From RUG13091 sp963619935 (GTDB lineage Bacteria; Bacillota_I; Bacilli_A; RFN20; CAG-826), in contig CAVEYA010000046.1 in assembly GCA_963619935.1 (NCBI GenBank), positions 1 through 5,523 on the forward strand: a stretch of DNA of 5,523 nt. Reading direction: 5' to 3'. The notes beneath the pieces are model-generated. The model saw only the letters and a list, made by a program, of their open reading frames with translations. It did not search any database and was not told where the DNA came from. Positions 1 to 5,354 of the stretch are shown here, in pieces; positions within the stretch are counted from its first letter, which is position 1; each line of letters begins with the position of its first letter. Both the position numbers and the translations under genes were made by a program.

Positions 1-375
1 GTTCAAGAAGATGCTTTTAACTATTTAAAAAACAATGATATCGATGATTTATATGATTATGTCTATGCAGATATTTGGCATAACGCGGAAGATGGATTGC
101 CGTTATTTATTCGTTTTTATGACTTATTAAAAGATAAAAAAGTAAAAGTGGAATACTGGCTAATTGAATCTATTATTGCCATGCTAAGTCGTTGCTTATT
201 AACTGTGATTGAAGAATCTTTATCTGGAATGAATGATTCTAACTATCAAAAAAGTAAGAATGAATTTGATAAAATTATTAATCATTTATACTTCAAAACT
301 AAACATTTAACTATTCACTCATATCAAGATTTATTAAATATATTATCGAAAGATAATTTACTTAAACTGATTTAA
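1..375 (+). CDS. 3' end of an unrecognised protein gene (5' end outside window)
   Basis: Frame 1 is open from the first base to a TAA at 373-375, followed at once by a second in-frame TAA. The 124 visible codons are therefore the C-terminal part of a longer protein. A TTG at codon 33 could be read as a start, but nothing supports it because the frame continues upstream without a stop. The visible part looks helical, soluble and charged. It has a central, more hydrophobic helix around residues 55-73 (WLIESIIAMLSRCLLTVIEE), then a Lys/Asn-rich tail ending LLKLI. I see no catalytic motif, metal-binding cysteines, membrane segment or helix-turn-helix. A helical C-terminal domain of an ATPase, DNA polymerase accessory subunit or TetR-type regulator are all possible, and I cannot choose between them. 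The coding call is confident; the function is unknown. Confidence 0.75.
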   Translation, partial: VQEDAFNYLKNNDIDDLYDYVYADIWHNAEDGLPLFIRFYDLLKDKKVKVEYWLIESIIAMLSRCLLTVIEESLSGMNDSNYQKSKNEFDKIINHLYFKTKHLTIHSYQDLLNILSKDNLLKLI

Positions 376-410
376 TAAGGTAACTATATATAAAAATTAT
401 TATCTCTTCT

Positions 411-448
411 ATCACTATCTTTGAAAAAAGTGATTGTAAACATTTTTT
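411..448 (+). terminator. weak hairpin, possible terminator of the upstream gene
   Basis: ATCACT (411-416) and AGTGAT (429-434) form a perfect 6-bp inverted repeat with a 12-nt loop. A run of six T (443-448) follows only after 8 further bases. It lies 36 nt after the stop of the upstream gene, where a terminator is expected. The short stem and detached T-run make it a poor intrinsic terminator. The rest of 376-567 shows no gene and no other structure I can support. Confidence 0.25.
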
Positions 449-567
449 ATAATTGTGAGTAATTCTTTAACCTAAGAAGATACTGACCCAAATAATGTGA
501 GTTGCTGATATATCTACACTAAGTTAAGGCTATTGAAAAATAAGTAAAATTCTAAATTTAATAACTA

Positions 568-596
568 TTTCTTGCTTTTAGTAAGAAAAGTATAGT
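568..596 (+). promoter_or_regulatory. candidate rubrerythrin promoter with an inverted repeat in the spacer
   Basis: TATAGT (591-596) is a good -10. The hexamer 17 nt upstream, TTTCTT (568-573), is a weak -35. The predicted transcript starts near 603 and leaves a leader of about 22 nt that contains the AGGAGG ribosome site. An imperfect inverted repeat overlaps the -35 and spacer: TTTCTTGC (568-575) and GTAAGAAA (581-588), seven of eight positions complementary, 5-nt centre. This is where a repressor would sit, but I do not recognise the sequence as the box of a named regulator. Predicted by eye only. Confidence 0.35.
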
Positions 597-624
597 TTTA
601 TTAAATTATAGGAGGAACATTTTT

Positions 625-1164
625 ATGGAATTAAAAGGTTCAAAAACAGAAAAAAACTTACAAATTGCTTTTGCCGGAGAAAGCCAAGCTAGGAATAAGT
701 ATACTTATTTCGCTAGCAAAGCCAAAAAAGAAGGCTACGAACAAATTGCTGCTTTATTCCTCGAGACAGCGGACAATGAAAAAGAACACGCAAAGATGTG
801 GTTCAAATATTTAGAAGGCGGCGAAATTAAAAGCACAGTTGAAAATTTAAAAGCCGCTGCGGAAGGCGAAAATTATGAATGGACAGAGATGTACAAGGAA
901 ATGGCCAAAGTCGCTCGCGAAGAAGGATTTAATGAAATTGCAGCAAAATTTGAATTAGTTGCTAAGATTGAAGCTGAACATGAAAAACGTTATTTGCGTT
1001 TATTAGATAAAGTTAAAGGCAACAAAGTTTATATAGCAGAAGATGTAGTGGTGTGGAAATGCCGCAATTGTGGTCACATTCATATTGGCAAAACTGCTCC
1101 AGCGGTTTGCCCAGCTTGTAATCACCCACAAAGTTATTTTGAACTTTCTGTCGTGAATTATTAA
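625..1164 (+). CDS. rbr: rubrerythrin (NADH/rubredoxin-linked H2O2 peroxidase)
   Basis: This is a cytoplasmic non-heme di-iron protein that reduces hydrogen peroxide to water in anaerobes, taking electrons through rubredoxin-type centres. At 179 residues it is close to the usual rubrerythrin size. The N-terminal four-helix ferritin-like domain (about 1-130) carries the expected ligands: E19 in GESQARN, E52-x-x-H55 in NEKEH, E85 and E88 in YEWTEM, and E116-x-x-H119 in IEAEH. A C-terminal rubredoxin-like domain has C146-x2-C149 and C162-x2-C165, separated by 12 residues as in classical rubrerythrin, so the Fe(SCys)4 site is complete. The start is fixed by AGGAGG (610-615), 9 nt before the ATG. 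The gene is monocistronic: its own candidate promoter lies upstream and a strong terminator starts 18 nt after the stop. No oddity in the protein. Confidence 0.97.
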   Translation: MELKGSKTEKNLQIAFAGESQARNKYTYFASKAKKEGYEQIAALFLETADNEKEHAKMWFKYLEGGEIKSTVENLKAAAEGENYEWTEMYKEMAKVAREEGFNEIAAKFELVAKIEAEHEKRYLRLLDKVKGNKVYIAEDVVVWKCRNCGHIHIGKTAPAVCPACNHPQSYFELSVVNY

Positions 1165-1181
1165 AAATAATTAAATAACTT

Positions 1182-1206
1182 AAGACCTCAGTTTTGGGGT
1201 CTTTTT
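1182..1206 (+). terminator. intrinsic terminator of rubrerythrin
   Basis: A 9-bp stem is formed by AAGACCTCA (1182-1190) and TGGGGTCTT (1195-1203), with one G-T wobble and a GTTT loop. The stem runs into a T-tract (1202-1206, continuing after one C). It lies 18 nt after the rubrerythrin stop. A textbook Rho-independent terminator. Confidence 0.9.
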
Positions 1207-1224
1207 CTTTTAAAAAATTATTTA

Positions 1225-1255
1225 TTGCATTTTTATTTTTTATTAGTAATAATAT
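1225..1255 (+). promoter_or_regulatory. candidate promoter of the tRNA-Asp/tRNA-Phe unit
   Basis: TTGCAT (1225-1230) can serve as -35. The -10 is TAATAA (1247-1252, spacer 16) or TAATAT (1250-1255, spacer 19). Either would start transcription about 10-13 nt before the tRNA-Asp 5' end. The preceding terminator makes a promoter here necessary, but the exact hexamers are uncertain in such AT-rich sequence. Confidence 0.4.
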
Positions 1256-1271
1256 ATAAGCGCTTAGACCT

Positions 1272-1347
1272 GGACCATTGGTGTAGCGGTTAACATGTCT
1301 CCCTGTCACGGAGAAGATCACGGGTTCGATTCCCGTATGGTCCGCCA
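1272..1347 (+). tRNA. tRNA-Asp (anticodon GTC)
   Basis: A 76-nt cloverleaf with encoded CCA. The acceptor stem is GGACCAT (1272-1278) with ATGGTCC (1337-1343), discriminator G1344, then CCA. The D-arm has the normal G18-G19. The anticodon stem TCTCC/GGAGA holds the loop CTGTCAC with anticodon GTC at 1305-1307, which reads GAC/GAU. The T-arm ACGGG/CCCGT has the standard TTCGATT loop. All stems pair fully (one G-T in the D-stem), so it should be a functional elongator tRNA. It is the first gene of a two-tRNA transcript, 22 nt before tRNA-Phe. Confidence 0.97.
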
Positions 1348-1369
1348 AGCGTTTATTTATTTAAAGTTT

Positions 1370-1445
1370 GGTCTGGTAGCTCAGGCAGTAGAGCAGGAGA
1401 CTGAAAATCTCCGTGTCGGGAGTGCAAATCTCTCCTAGACCACCA
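1370..1445 (+). tRNA. tRNA-Phe (anticodon GAA) with atypical D- and T-loops
   Basis: A 76-nt cloverleaf with encoded CCA. The acceptor is GGTCTGG (1370-1376) with CTAGACC (1435-1441, one G-T), discriminator A1442. The D-stem is GCTC/GAGC. The anticodon stem GGAGA/TCTCC holds the loop CTGAAAA with GAA at 1403-1405, which reads UUC/UUU. The variable loop is GTGTC and the T-stem GGGAG/CTCTC has one G-T. Two normally invariant bases differ. The D-loop AGGCAGTA puts A at position 18 (1387), and the T-loop TGCAAAT puts G at position 55 (1424). G19 (1388), C56 (1425), T54 (1423) and A58 (1427) are normal. Everything else matches bacterial tRNA-Phe, so the identity is firm and the gene looks intact. 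It ends just before a terminator. Confidence 0.93.
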
Positions 1446-1455
1446 CATTACTCAT

Positions 1456-1479
1456 AACAGCGATTATCGCTGTTTTTTT
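1456..1479 (+). terminator. intrinsic terminator of the tRNA unit
   Basis: AACAGCGA (1456-1463) pairs perfectly with TCGCTGTT (1467-1474) around a TTA loop, followed by a T-run through 1479. It starts 10 nt after the CCA end of tRNA-Phe. A strong Rho-independent terminator that separates the tRNA unit from the glycosyltransferase operon. Confidence 0.92.
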
Positions 1480-1520
1480 ATTTTACTATGTAAAGTATTC
1501 ATTTTTTCTTTCTTTAAATA

Positions 1521-1529
1521 TGGTATGAT
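1521..1529 (+). promoter_or_regulatory. extended -10 promoter element for the glycosyltransferase operon
   Basis: TGG followed by TATGAT (1524-1529) forms a TGn extended -10. The -35 region (around 1498-1506) has no good hexamer, which extended -10 promoters tolerate. Transcription would start at about 1535-1538, and the ATG is at 1538. The transcript would then be leaderless or have a leader of only 1-3 nt. This fits the absence of a Shine-Dalgarno sequence before 1538. Confidence 0.5.
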
Positions 1530-1537
1530 AACTACGT

Positions 1538-2848
1538 ATGATTGATTACGAACTAATTATTAATTCGTTTGATATAACCGCTGCCGGAGTCATTATTATG
1601 ATGATGGCGATGTCTTGGTACTATATAGGTGCTTTATTTTTATCACAAAGAAAAATTAAAGAAGTGCCACATAGCGATAAAAAAAGCAAATTTGCGGTTT
1701 TGGTGCCTGCCCGTAATGAAGGAAAAATCATTATTAATATTATTAATTCATTGCATAACCAAACTTATGATCCAAACTATTTTGATATTTGGTTTATCTT
1801 AGAAAGCAAAGAAGATATTGCTTATGATATCGCTTTAAAAAACGGCTGTCATGTTTTTATTCGTGATGAATTAACCGCTGATAGACGCACGAAAGGCTTT
1901 GCCTTACAAGAATGCATTCGCTATTTTAAGAAAGAAAACATGAAATACGATGCCTATATGATTTTTGACGCTGACAACGTAATGGATTCTAACTATTTAG
2001 AAGCCATGAACGATTTAAGACAAAGTGGTGTTGAAGTTGGTGTTGGATATCGTAATTTCACCAATGCAAATGTAAATTGGAGAACTAGTTGTAGTGCGTG
2101 CCTTTTTACTTATATCAATTCTTTTACCTCTAAAAGTAGAACGCTTTTATTTAAAAAGGCAGTTATTTCTGGTACTGGCTATTATATTAACGCTGATATC
2201 GTAGATGAAGCGGGTGGTTGGATATTTACTGGCATGACCGAAGATACGGAATTAACTTCTTATTGTTACTATCACGATATTAATATGCGTTATTATCCAT
2301 TAGTGAACTATTATGATGAGCAAGCTACTGATTTTAAAACAATGCACAATCAACATATCCGTTGGATATGGGGATTCTTCACTAAACGTAGTAGATTAAA
2401 ACATGGTGTTAAACACCAAACGTTAAAACCAGCTTTATATAGAGCAGCAAGAATGGAATATGCTTTAGGATTATTCCCTTTTGCCTGCTTTGCCATTATT
2501 AACTTTTTAATTTTAGTGGCCTCCTTAGTCTTAGGATTTACTTCCTTTTATTTTGATAAATCCTACACAGGAACCTTATTTATTCATGCTTTATTTCAAT
2601 TTTTGATTTTATATAGTGTGTTTATGGTGGTGGCGATTGCGGTTATCGCTCACGACAATAACAAATTACATTTAAAATCTTTTAGTATTATTTGGTGTGT
2701 ATTAATGTATGCCTTCTTTTTTGCTGATCTTCTTTTTGCTTTTATTGATGGTTTAATTCACAAAAAGAAGAGAACAACTTGGAAACCAATTAAACATAGT
2801 GGGAAAATTAAAGATAAAAGAGCTAAATCGGTGAGTAAAGATGCCTAA
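1538..2848 (+). CDS. membrane-anchored family 2 glycosyltransferase (processive type)
   Basis: This enzyme transfers sugar from a nucleotide-sugar donor on the cytoplasmic side of the membrane. An N-terminal membrane helix (about 14-35) is followed by a GT-A catalytic domain. That domain has the nucleotide-binding VPARNE (56-61), the metal-binding D144-A145-D146, SGTGY (211-215), the acceptor/base motif T234-E235-D236 and Q272-H-I-R-W276. DxD, TED and QxxRW together define the BcsA/hyaluronan-synthase-like processive group. Three further membrane segments follow (about 310-337, 348-373, 383-408), then a very basic tail. Its 436 residues suit the family. No ribosome site precedes the ATG. The in-frame ATG at 1598 (codon 21) has GGAG at 1586-1589, but starting there would cut the first membrane helix to about 15 residues, so I prefer 1538. 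The gene overlaps the acyltransferase by 8 nt. Donor and product are unknown; a glycolipid or exopolysaccharide is likely. Confidence 0.88.
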   Translation: MIDYELIINSFDITAAGVIIMMMAMSWYYIGALFLSQRKIKEVPHSDKKSKFAVLVPARNEGKIIINIINSLHNQTYDPNYFDIWFILESKEDIAYDIALKNGCHVFIRDELTADRRTKGFALQECIRYFKKENMKYDAYMIFDADNVMDSNYLEAMNDLRQSGVEVGVGYRNFTNANVNWRTSCSACLFTYINSFTSKSRTLLFKKAVISGTGYYINADIVDEAGGWIFTGMTEDTELTSYCYYHDINMRYYPLVNYYDEQATDFKTMHNQHIRWIWGFFTKRSRLKHGVKHQTLKPALYRAARMEYALGLFPFACFAIINFLILVASLVLGFTSFYFDKSYTGTLFIHALFQFLILYSVFMVVAIAVIAHDNNKLHLKSFSIIWCVLMYAFFFADLLFAFIDGLIHKKKRTTWKPIKHSGKIKDKRAKSVSKDA

Positions 2849-3623
2849 ACAAGATTGGAAAAAGACACGCACAATTTATTGGTCCAATGAATTAGAAGAT
2901 GATTTCAATCAAACTATCTCTTCTAGACCAGAAGTGCCGAAAGACTACCATTATGGTAGTAGATGTAAATTTTTAAGTTGGATTTTATATTATTTAATCG
3001 CTAAACCAATATTAGGCTTATATTGTTTTTTTCACGGCATTAAAGTTGTGGGAAGAAAGAATTTAAAAAGATTAAAGGGTGAAGGCGCATTTATTTACGC
3101 AAATCATGTTGCCTTAAGTGACGCCATTAAATATCAAGCCTATGTTGTGCCTTCTAAAAGAGTAAATATTATCGGTTATAGTGACACATTATCTTTAAAA
3201 ATAGTGGGCAAATTAGTGAGAGGATTAGGATATATTCCAATTCCACATGATTTACACAATATGAAAAAAATGGAAGATTACATCAAACAGTGCATTAAGA
3301 AAAAGCAATATATATTAATCTTTCCAGAAGCTCATATTTGGCCTTATTACACGAAAATTAGAAATTTTAAAAGTGTGTCATTCCATTATCCTGCAAGTAT
3401 GCAGGCCCCAATTATTCCAATGGTGACTGTATGGAGAGGAAATGGTAAACGCAAACCAAAGCAAACAATTGTGATTGGTAAACCAATTAAACCATTTAAA
3501 GGCGAATCATTAAAAGTAAATAAGGAATATCTTCATGAGCAATGCTTATTAGCAATGAAAGCTATATCAGAAAAATATTCTCAACCAGAATATATTAAGT
3601 ACATTAAACAAGAAAAAGATTAG
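2841..3623 (+). CDS. PlsC-type acyltransferase (lysophospholipid/glycolipid acyltransferase family)
   Basis: PlsC-family enzymes move a fatty acyl chain from acyl-ACP or acyl-CoA to a glycerophosphate, lysolipid or other hydroxyl at the cytoplasmic membrane face. The 260-residue protein has a hydrophobic segment at about 44-66, then the catalytic N88-H89-x4-D94 (NHVALSD). A basic region follows (about 105-128), then F161-P162-E163-A-H (the FPEGTR block) and a late block A189-PIIPM. The Gly-Thr of the usual FPEGT is replaced by Ala-His and followed by IWPYY, so this is a divergent subgroup and not a standard housekeeping PlsC. The ATG lies inside the last codons of the glycosyltransferase (ATGCCTAA), with GGTGAG 5 nt upstream, which points to translational coupling. 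Pairing with a glycosyltransferase suggests acylation of a glycolipid or sugar-lipid intermediate. The exact substrate is not visible. Confidence 0.85.
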   Translation: MPKQDWKKTRTIYWSNELEDDFNQTISSRPEVPKDYHYGSRCKFLSWILYYLIAKPILGLYCFFHGIKVVGRKNLKRLKGEGAFIYANHVALSDAIKYQAYVVPSKRVNIIGYSDTLSLKIVGKLVRGLGYIPIPHDLHNMKKMEDYIKQCIKKKQYILIFPEAHIWPYYTKIRNFKSVSFHYPASMQAPIIPMVTVWRGNGKRKPKQTIVIGKPIKPFKGESLKVNKEYLHEQCLLAMKAISEKYSQPEYIKYIKQEKD

Positions 3624-3645
3624 TCGATTTTGACTAATTTTTTTA
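3613..3645. terminator. bidirectional terminator spanning two convergent stop codons
   Basis: ATTAGTC (3619-3625) pairs with GACTAAT (3632-3638) around a 6-nt loop GATTTT. The stem extends through A-run/T-run pairing (AAAAA at 3613-3617, T-run at 3638-3645). Transcripts from the left end in a U-run on the plus strand; transcripts from the right end in a U-run on the minus strand. The hairpin includes the TAG of the acyltransferase (3621-3623) and the last codons and TAA (3620-3622) of the permease. Confidence 0.75.
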
Positions 3646-4381
3646 TTAAATCTTCAAAAAAACTGATTATTAAAATAAAGACGATTGCAATTAAAGAATA
3701 CGCAAAAATAGGAACCATGTTACTTGGATCATTTTTCTGCGCTGCTAAAATAGCTGATCCTAGACCATTTCTTGTGTCTCCGGTAATAATCTCCGCCATT
3801 ATTTCAATTTTAAAGGAGAGAGCAAAAGAAGAGGCAATACCGACCAATAGGTATGGAATTGATAGTGGTAATTTGATTCTTAAAATATTAGTGAAGTGAT
3901 TTCCGCTATCTAAGCGCATGGCATCGATAATTTCTTGTGGGACATTACTGATTCCTGCAACTATCGCATCATATAAAATTGGGAATGATATTAATATCAC
4001 TATATAAATAGGCGCGTATCTCGCTCCTGAAATAATTAAGAATAAAAATACTAATGCAGCGGTTGGAATACTTTTTAACGCTACAATACATGGTCTTAAT
4101 ATGTGCCTTATAACTGGAAAATTACCAGCTAAAGTGCCAATGATTAAAGCGCCTATTAAGGCAATGATAAAACCAATAATCATCCTTAGCATTGTCCAGC
4201 CAATGCAAGAATAAATATATTTATGACTTAATATTTCACCTGTTTTAACAATTGTGCTCCAAGGATCCGGAAACACCATTGTGGTGTCTCCTACAATCAT
4301 GGAAATTGTTAACCATATTCCTAAAAATAGGAGACAACCTAATATTGTTAAAACGTATTTATTAGTAATAAATTTTTTCAT
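3620..4381 (-). CDS. ABC transporter permease, NitT/TauT/SsuC type
   Basis: This is the membrane subunit of a binding-protein-dependent importer; it forms the channel and docks the ATPase. The 253 residues match the usual SsuC/TauC length. It shows an N-terminal helix (about 9-30), the TMVFPDPW region (34-41) typical of this subfamily, and further helices at about 62-86, 99-117, 122-143, 177-198 and 223-243. The cytoplasmic ATPase-coupling (EAA-type) loop lies at about 150-176, with DAMRLDSG and IKLPLSIP. The K-x-E-x-x-AE stretch (191-197) and GLG (206-208) follow as in relatives. The ATG lies 20 nt inside the upstream lipoprotein gene and has no Shine-Dalgarno, so translation is probably coupled. 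The stop overlaps the convergent acyltransferase gene by 4 nt. No ATPase gene follows. Substrate unknown: sulfonates, nitrate, taurine, thiamine precursors and others fall in this family. Confidence 0.92.
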   Translation of the reverse strand: MKKFITNKYVLTILGCLLFLGIWLTISMIVGDTTMVFPDPWSTIVKTGEILSHKYIYSCIGWTMLRMIIGFIIALIGALIIGTLAGNFPVIRHILRPCIVALKSIPTAALVFLFLIISGARYAPIYIVILISFPILYDAIVAGISNVPQEIIDAMRLDSGNHFTNILRIKLPLSIPYLLVGIASSFALSFKIEIMAEIITGDTRNGLGSAILAAQKNDPSNMVPIFAYSLIAIVFILIISFFEDLIKKLVKID

Positions 4382-5288
4382 CAGTAGTGTTTAATGAAAA
4401 TAAGTTAATAAAAGCATCAATTGCGTCTTTATTATCTTTGGCCTTCTTATAACCTAATCCTAAAGAATTATTATCTTTGATAACTTCTACTGCGATAGAT
4501 GGGCTAACACCAAATAATGCAGTTAATTCATCTGCACTGTAATCTTTTAAAGATTCAGTAATCACATCAGGATTTTTTACTGCTTCATCGATATTGCTAT
4601 TTAATTCTTTTAAGAAAGTATCGCTGATTTTCTTTTCCACAGTATTTTTAATAAAGACAGAGGCTTGAATTAAAGATTTGCCATTTGATTTAGTTTGGTA
4701 TGCTTCTTGAATATCAATGAATTTGCTCGCTTTAGTGTTTTTATTTAAAGCATTATATAAAACTGGTTGTGCGACAAAGACATAATCCACTGTACTTGTT
4801 GTAACAGCGTTTTTACCACTGATTAAGCATTTAGCAGCATCTTGTACATTTGTGACATATTCAATTGCGGAATCATATGTATTTCCATATAAATAGTGGA
4901 AGATATAATCAGGAGTTTGATTTTGTCCAAATAACACAATTTTATCATCCACATCCATAGTGTCATCAGTATCATTACCTGTTGACGCGATAAAGAAATT
5001 ACCAAAGGTAATAGTAGCCGCTAACTTATAAGGTGCGCCATTGTTAATAGCTTTGATGCCAGATACTGTGTCAATGACTACAACATCTTTATCCGATGCA
5101 TTTGATAACATAGCGACAATATTGCTTGGAGTGCTATTGGTTTCAAAGTTAGTGTTACCAGCTTCTTTATAAAAGGCAAATGCTGGTGCCCCAGTTGGAC
5201 AAACTATTTTTAAATTGTCTGTACTGACTGTTTTGTTACATCCTACTAATAGAAGTGTAGGAATTAATAATAAATATTTAGATTTCAT
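4362..5288 (-). CDS. substrate-binding lipoprotein of a NitT/TauT/SsuA-like ABC transporter
   Basis: This is an extracytoplasmic ligand-binding protein tethered to the membrane by a lipid. A short signal peptide (K2, K4, then hydrophobic 5-16) ends in the lipobox L14-V15-G16-C17, the site of lipidation and cleavage. The mature part begins LKIVCPTGAPAFAFYKE (26-42), the first strand and ligand loop typical of SsuA/NMT1-like proteins. The protein also has VVVIDTVSGIKAIN, a pattern of the second lobe of the periplasmic-binding fold. Its 308 residues are normal for the family. The start is supported by GAGG (5299-5302) 10 nt before the ATG. It is first in an operon with the permease and diverges from a Crp/Fnr-type regulator across 69 nt. 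The ligand cannot be read from the sequence. A second, out-of-frame minus-strand frame inside it (4823-5005) is only a shadow. Confidence 0.9.
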   Translation of the reverse strand: MKSKYLLLIPTLLLVGCNKTVSTDNLKIVCPTGAPAFAFYKEAGNTNFETNSTPSNIVAMLSNASDKDVVVIDTVSGIKAINNGAPYKLAATITFGNFFIASTGNDTDDTMDVDDKIVLFGQNQTPDYIFHYLYGNTYDSAIEYVTNVQDAAKCLISGKNAVTTSTVDYVFVAQPVLYNALNKNTKASKFIDIQEAYQTKSNGKSLIQASVFIKNTVEKKISDTFLKELNSNIDEAVKNPDVITESLKDYSADELTALFGVSPSIAVEVIKDNNSLGLGYKKAKDNKDAIDAFINLFSLNTTDEKIYY

Positions 5289-5294
5289 TTTTTA

Positions 5295-5333
5295 TTTACC
5301 TCGCTTGAGTATTATAAATATAATGTGTAAAAT
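5295..5333 (+). promoter_or_regulatory. candidate promoter(s) of the Crp/Fnr-type regulator gene
   Basis: Two overlapping candidates face right. The first is TTTACC (5295-5300), 18 nt, TATAAT (5319-5324). The second is TTGAGT (5305-5310), 17 nt, TAAAAT (5328-5333). They would start transcription near 5331 or 5340, giving leaders of about 27 or 18 nt. In both cases the palindrome at 5339-5354 lies at or just after the start site, a position that normally represses. Which one is used cannot be told by eye. Confidence 0.45.
5311..5316 (-). promoter_or_regulatory. -10 element of the transporter operon promoter
   Basis: On the minus strand this is a perfect TATAAT. Transcription would start near 5304-5305, 16-17 nt before the lipoprotein ATG, just including its GAGG ribosome site. 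No good -35 hexamer lies 16-18 nt upstream (the candidates read ACAGTA or CAGTAA). Instead the Crp-like palindrome is centred about 42 nt before the start. A weak -35 with an activator site there is the class II activator-dependent layout. Confidence 0.45.
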
Positions 5334-5338
5334 TACTG

Positions 5339-5354
5339 TGTGATTTGAATCACG
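5339..5354. promoter_or_regulatory. Crp/Fnr-type operator in the divergent promoter region
   Basis: TGTGA (5339-5343), six bases, TCACG (5350-5354) matches the Crp consensus TGTGA-N6-TCACA in nine of ten defined positions. The core GTGATT/AATCAC (5340-5345, 5348-5353) is perfectly palindromic. It sits between the transporter operon and the regulator gene, 3 nt before the regulator ATG. The obvious candidate to bind it is the adjacent regulator; that link is inferred. Confidence 0.6.

Noticed and set aside
447..461. PerR-box-like sequence upstream of rubrerythrin (left half TTATAAT perfect)
   Set aside because: The right half matches only three of seven positions. It lies about 165 nt before the start codon in AT-rich DNA, so chance is a sufficient explanation.
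454..500. Two TGTGA half-sites (454-458 and 496-500) upstream of rubrerythrin
   Set aside because: Neither has a TCACA partner at 6-nt spacing, so they are not convincing Crp/Fnr sites.
479..503. GATACTGACCC stretch resembling the terminal repeat of IS3/IS150-group elements
   Set aside because: No matching second end, transposase fragment or target duplication is visible in the window. The resemblance rests on about ten bases recalled from memory.
1258..1265. AAGCGCTT palindrome before tRNA-Asp
   Set aside because: An 8-bp palindrome is expected by chance. It may be part of the tRNA leader but has no supported role.
1013..1348. Minus-strand open frame of 111 codons beginning MADHTGIEPVIF
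   Set aside because: It is antisense to the 3' end of rubrerythrin, the terminator and the whole tRNA-Asp. The MADHTGIEPV start is the well-known artefact of translating a tRNA complement.
1482..1494. TTTAC-TAT-GTAAA inverted repeat before the glycosyltransferase gene
   Set aside because: It has only 5-bp arms in very AT-rich sequence next to a terminator T-run. No reason to call it an operator.
3630..3899. Plus-strand open frame of 89 codons
   Set aside because: It lies entirely antisense within the ABC permease gene, has no promoter or ribosome site, and encodes no recognisable protein.
4823..5005. Minus-strand open frame of 60 codons
   Set aside because: It is an out-of-frame shadow within the substrate-binding lipoprotein gene.
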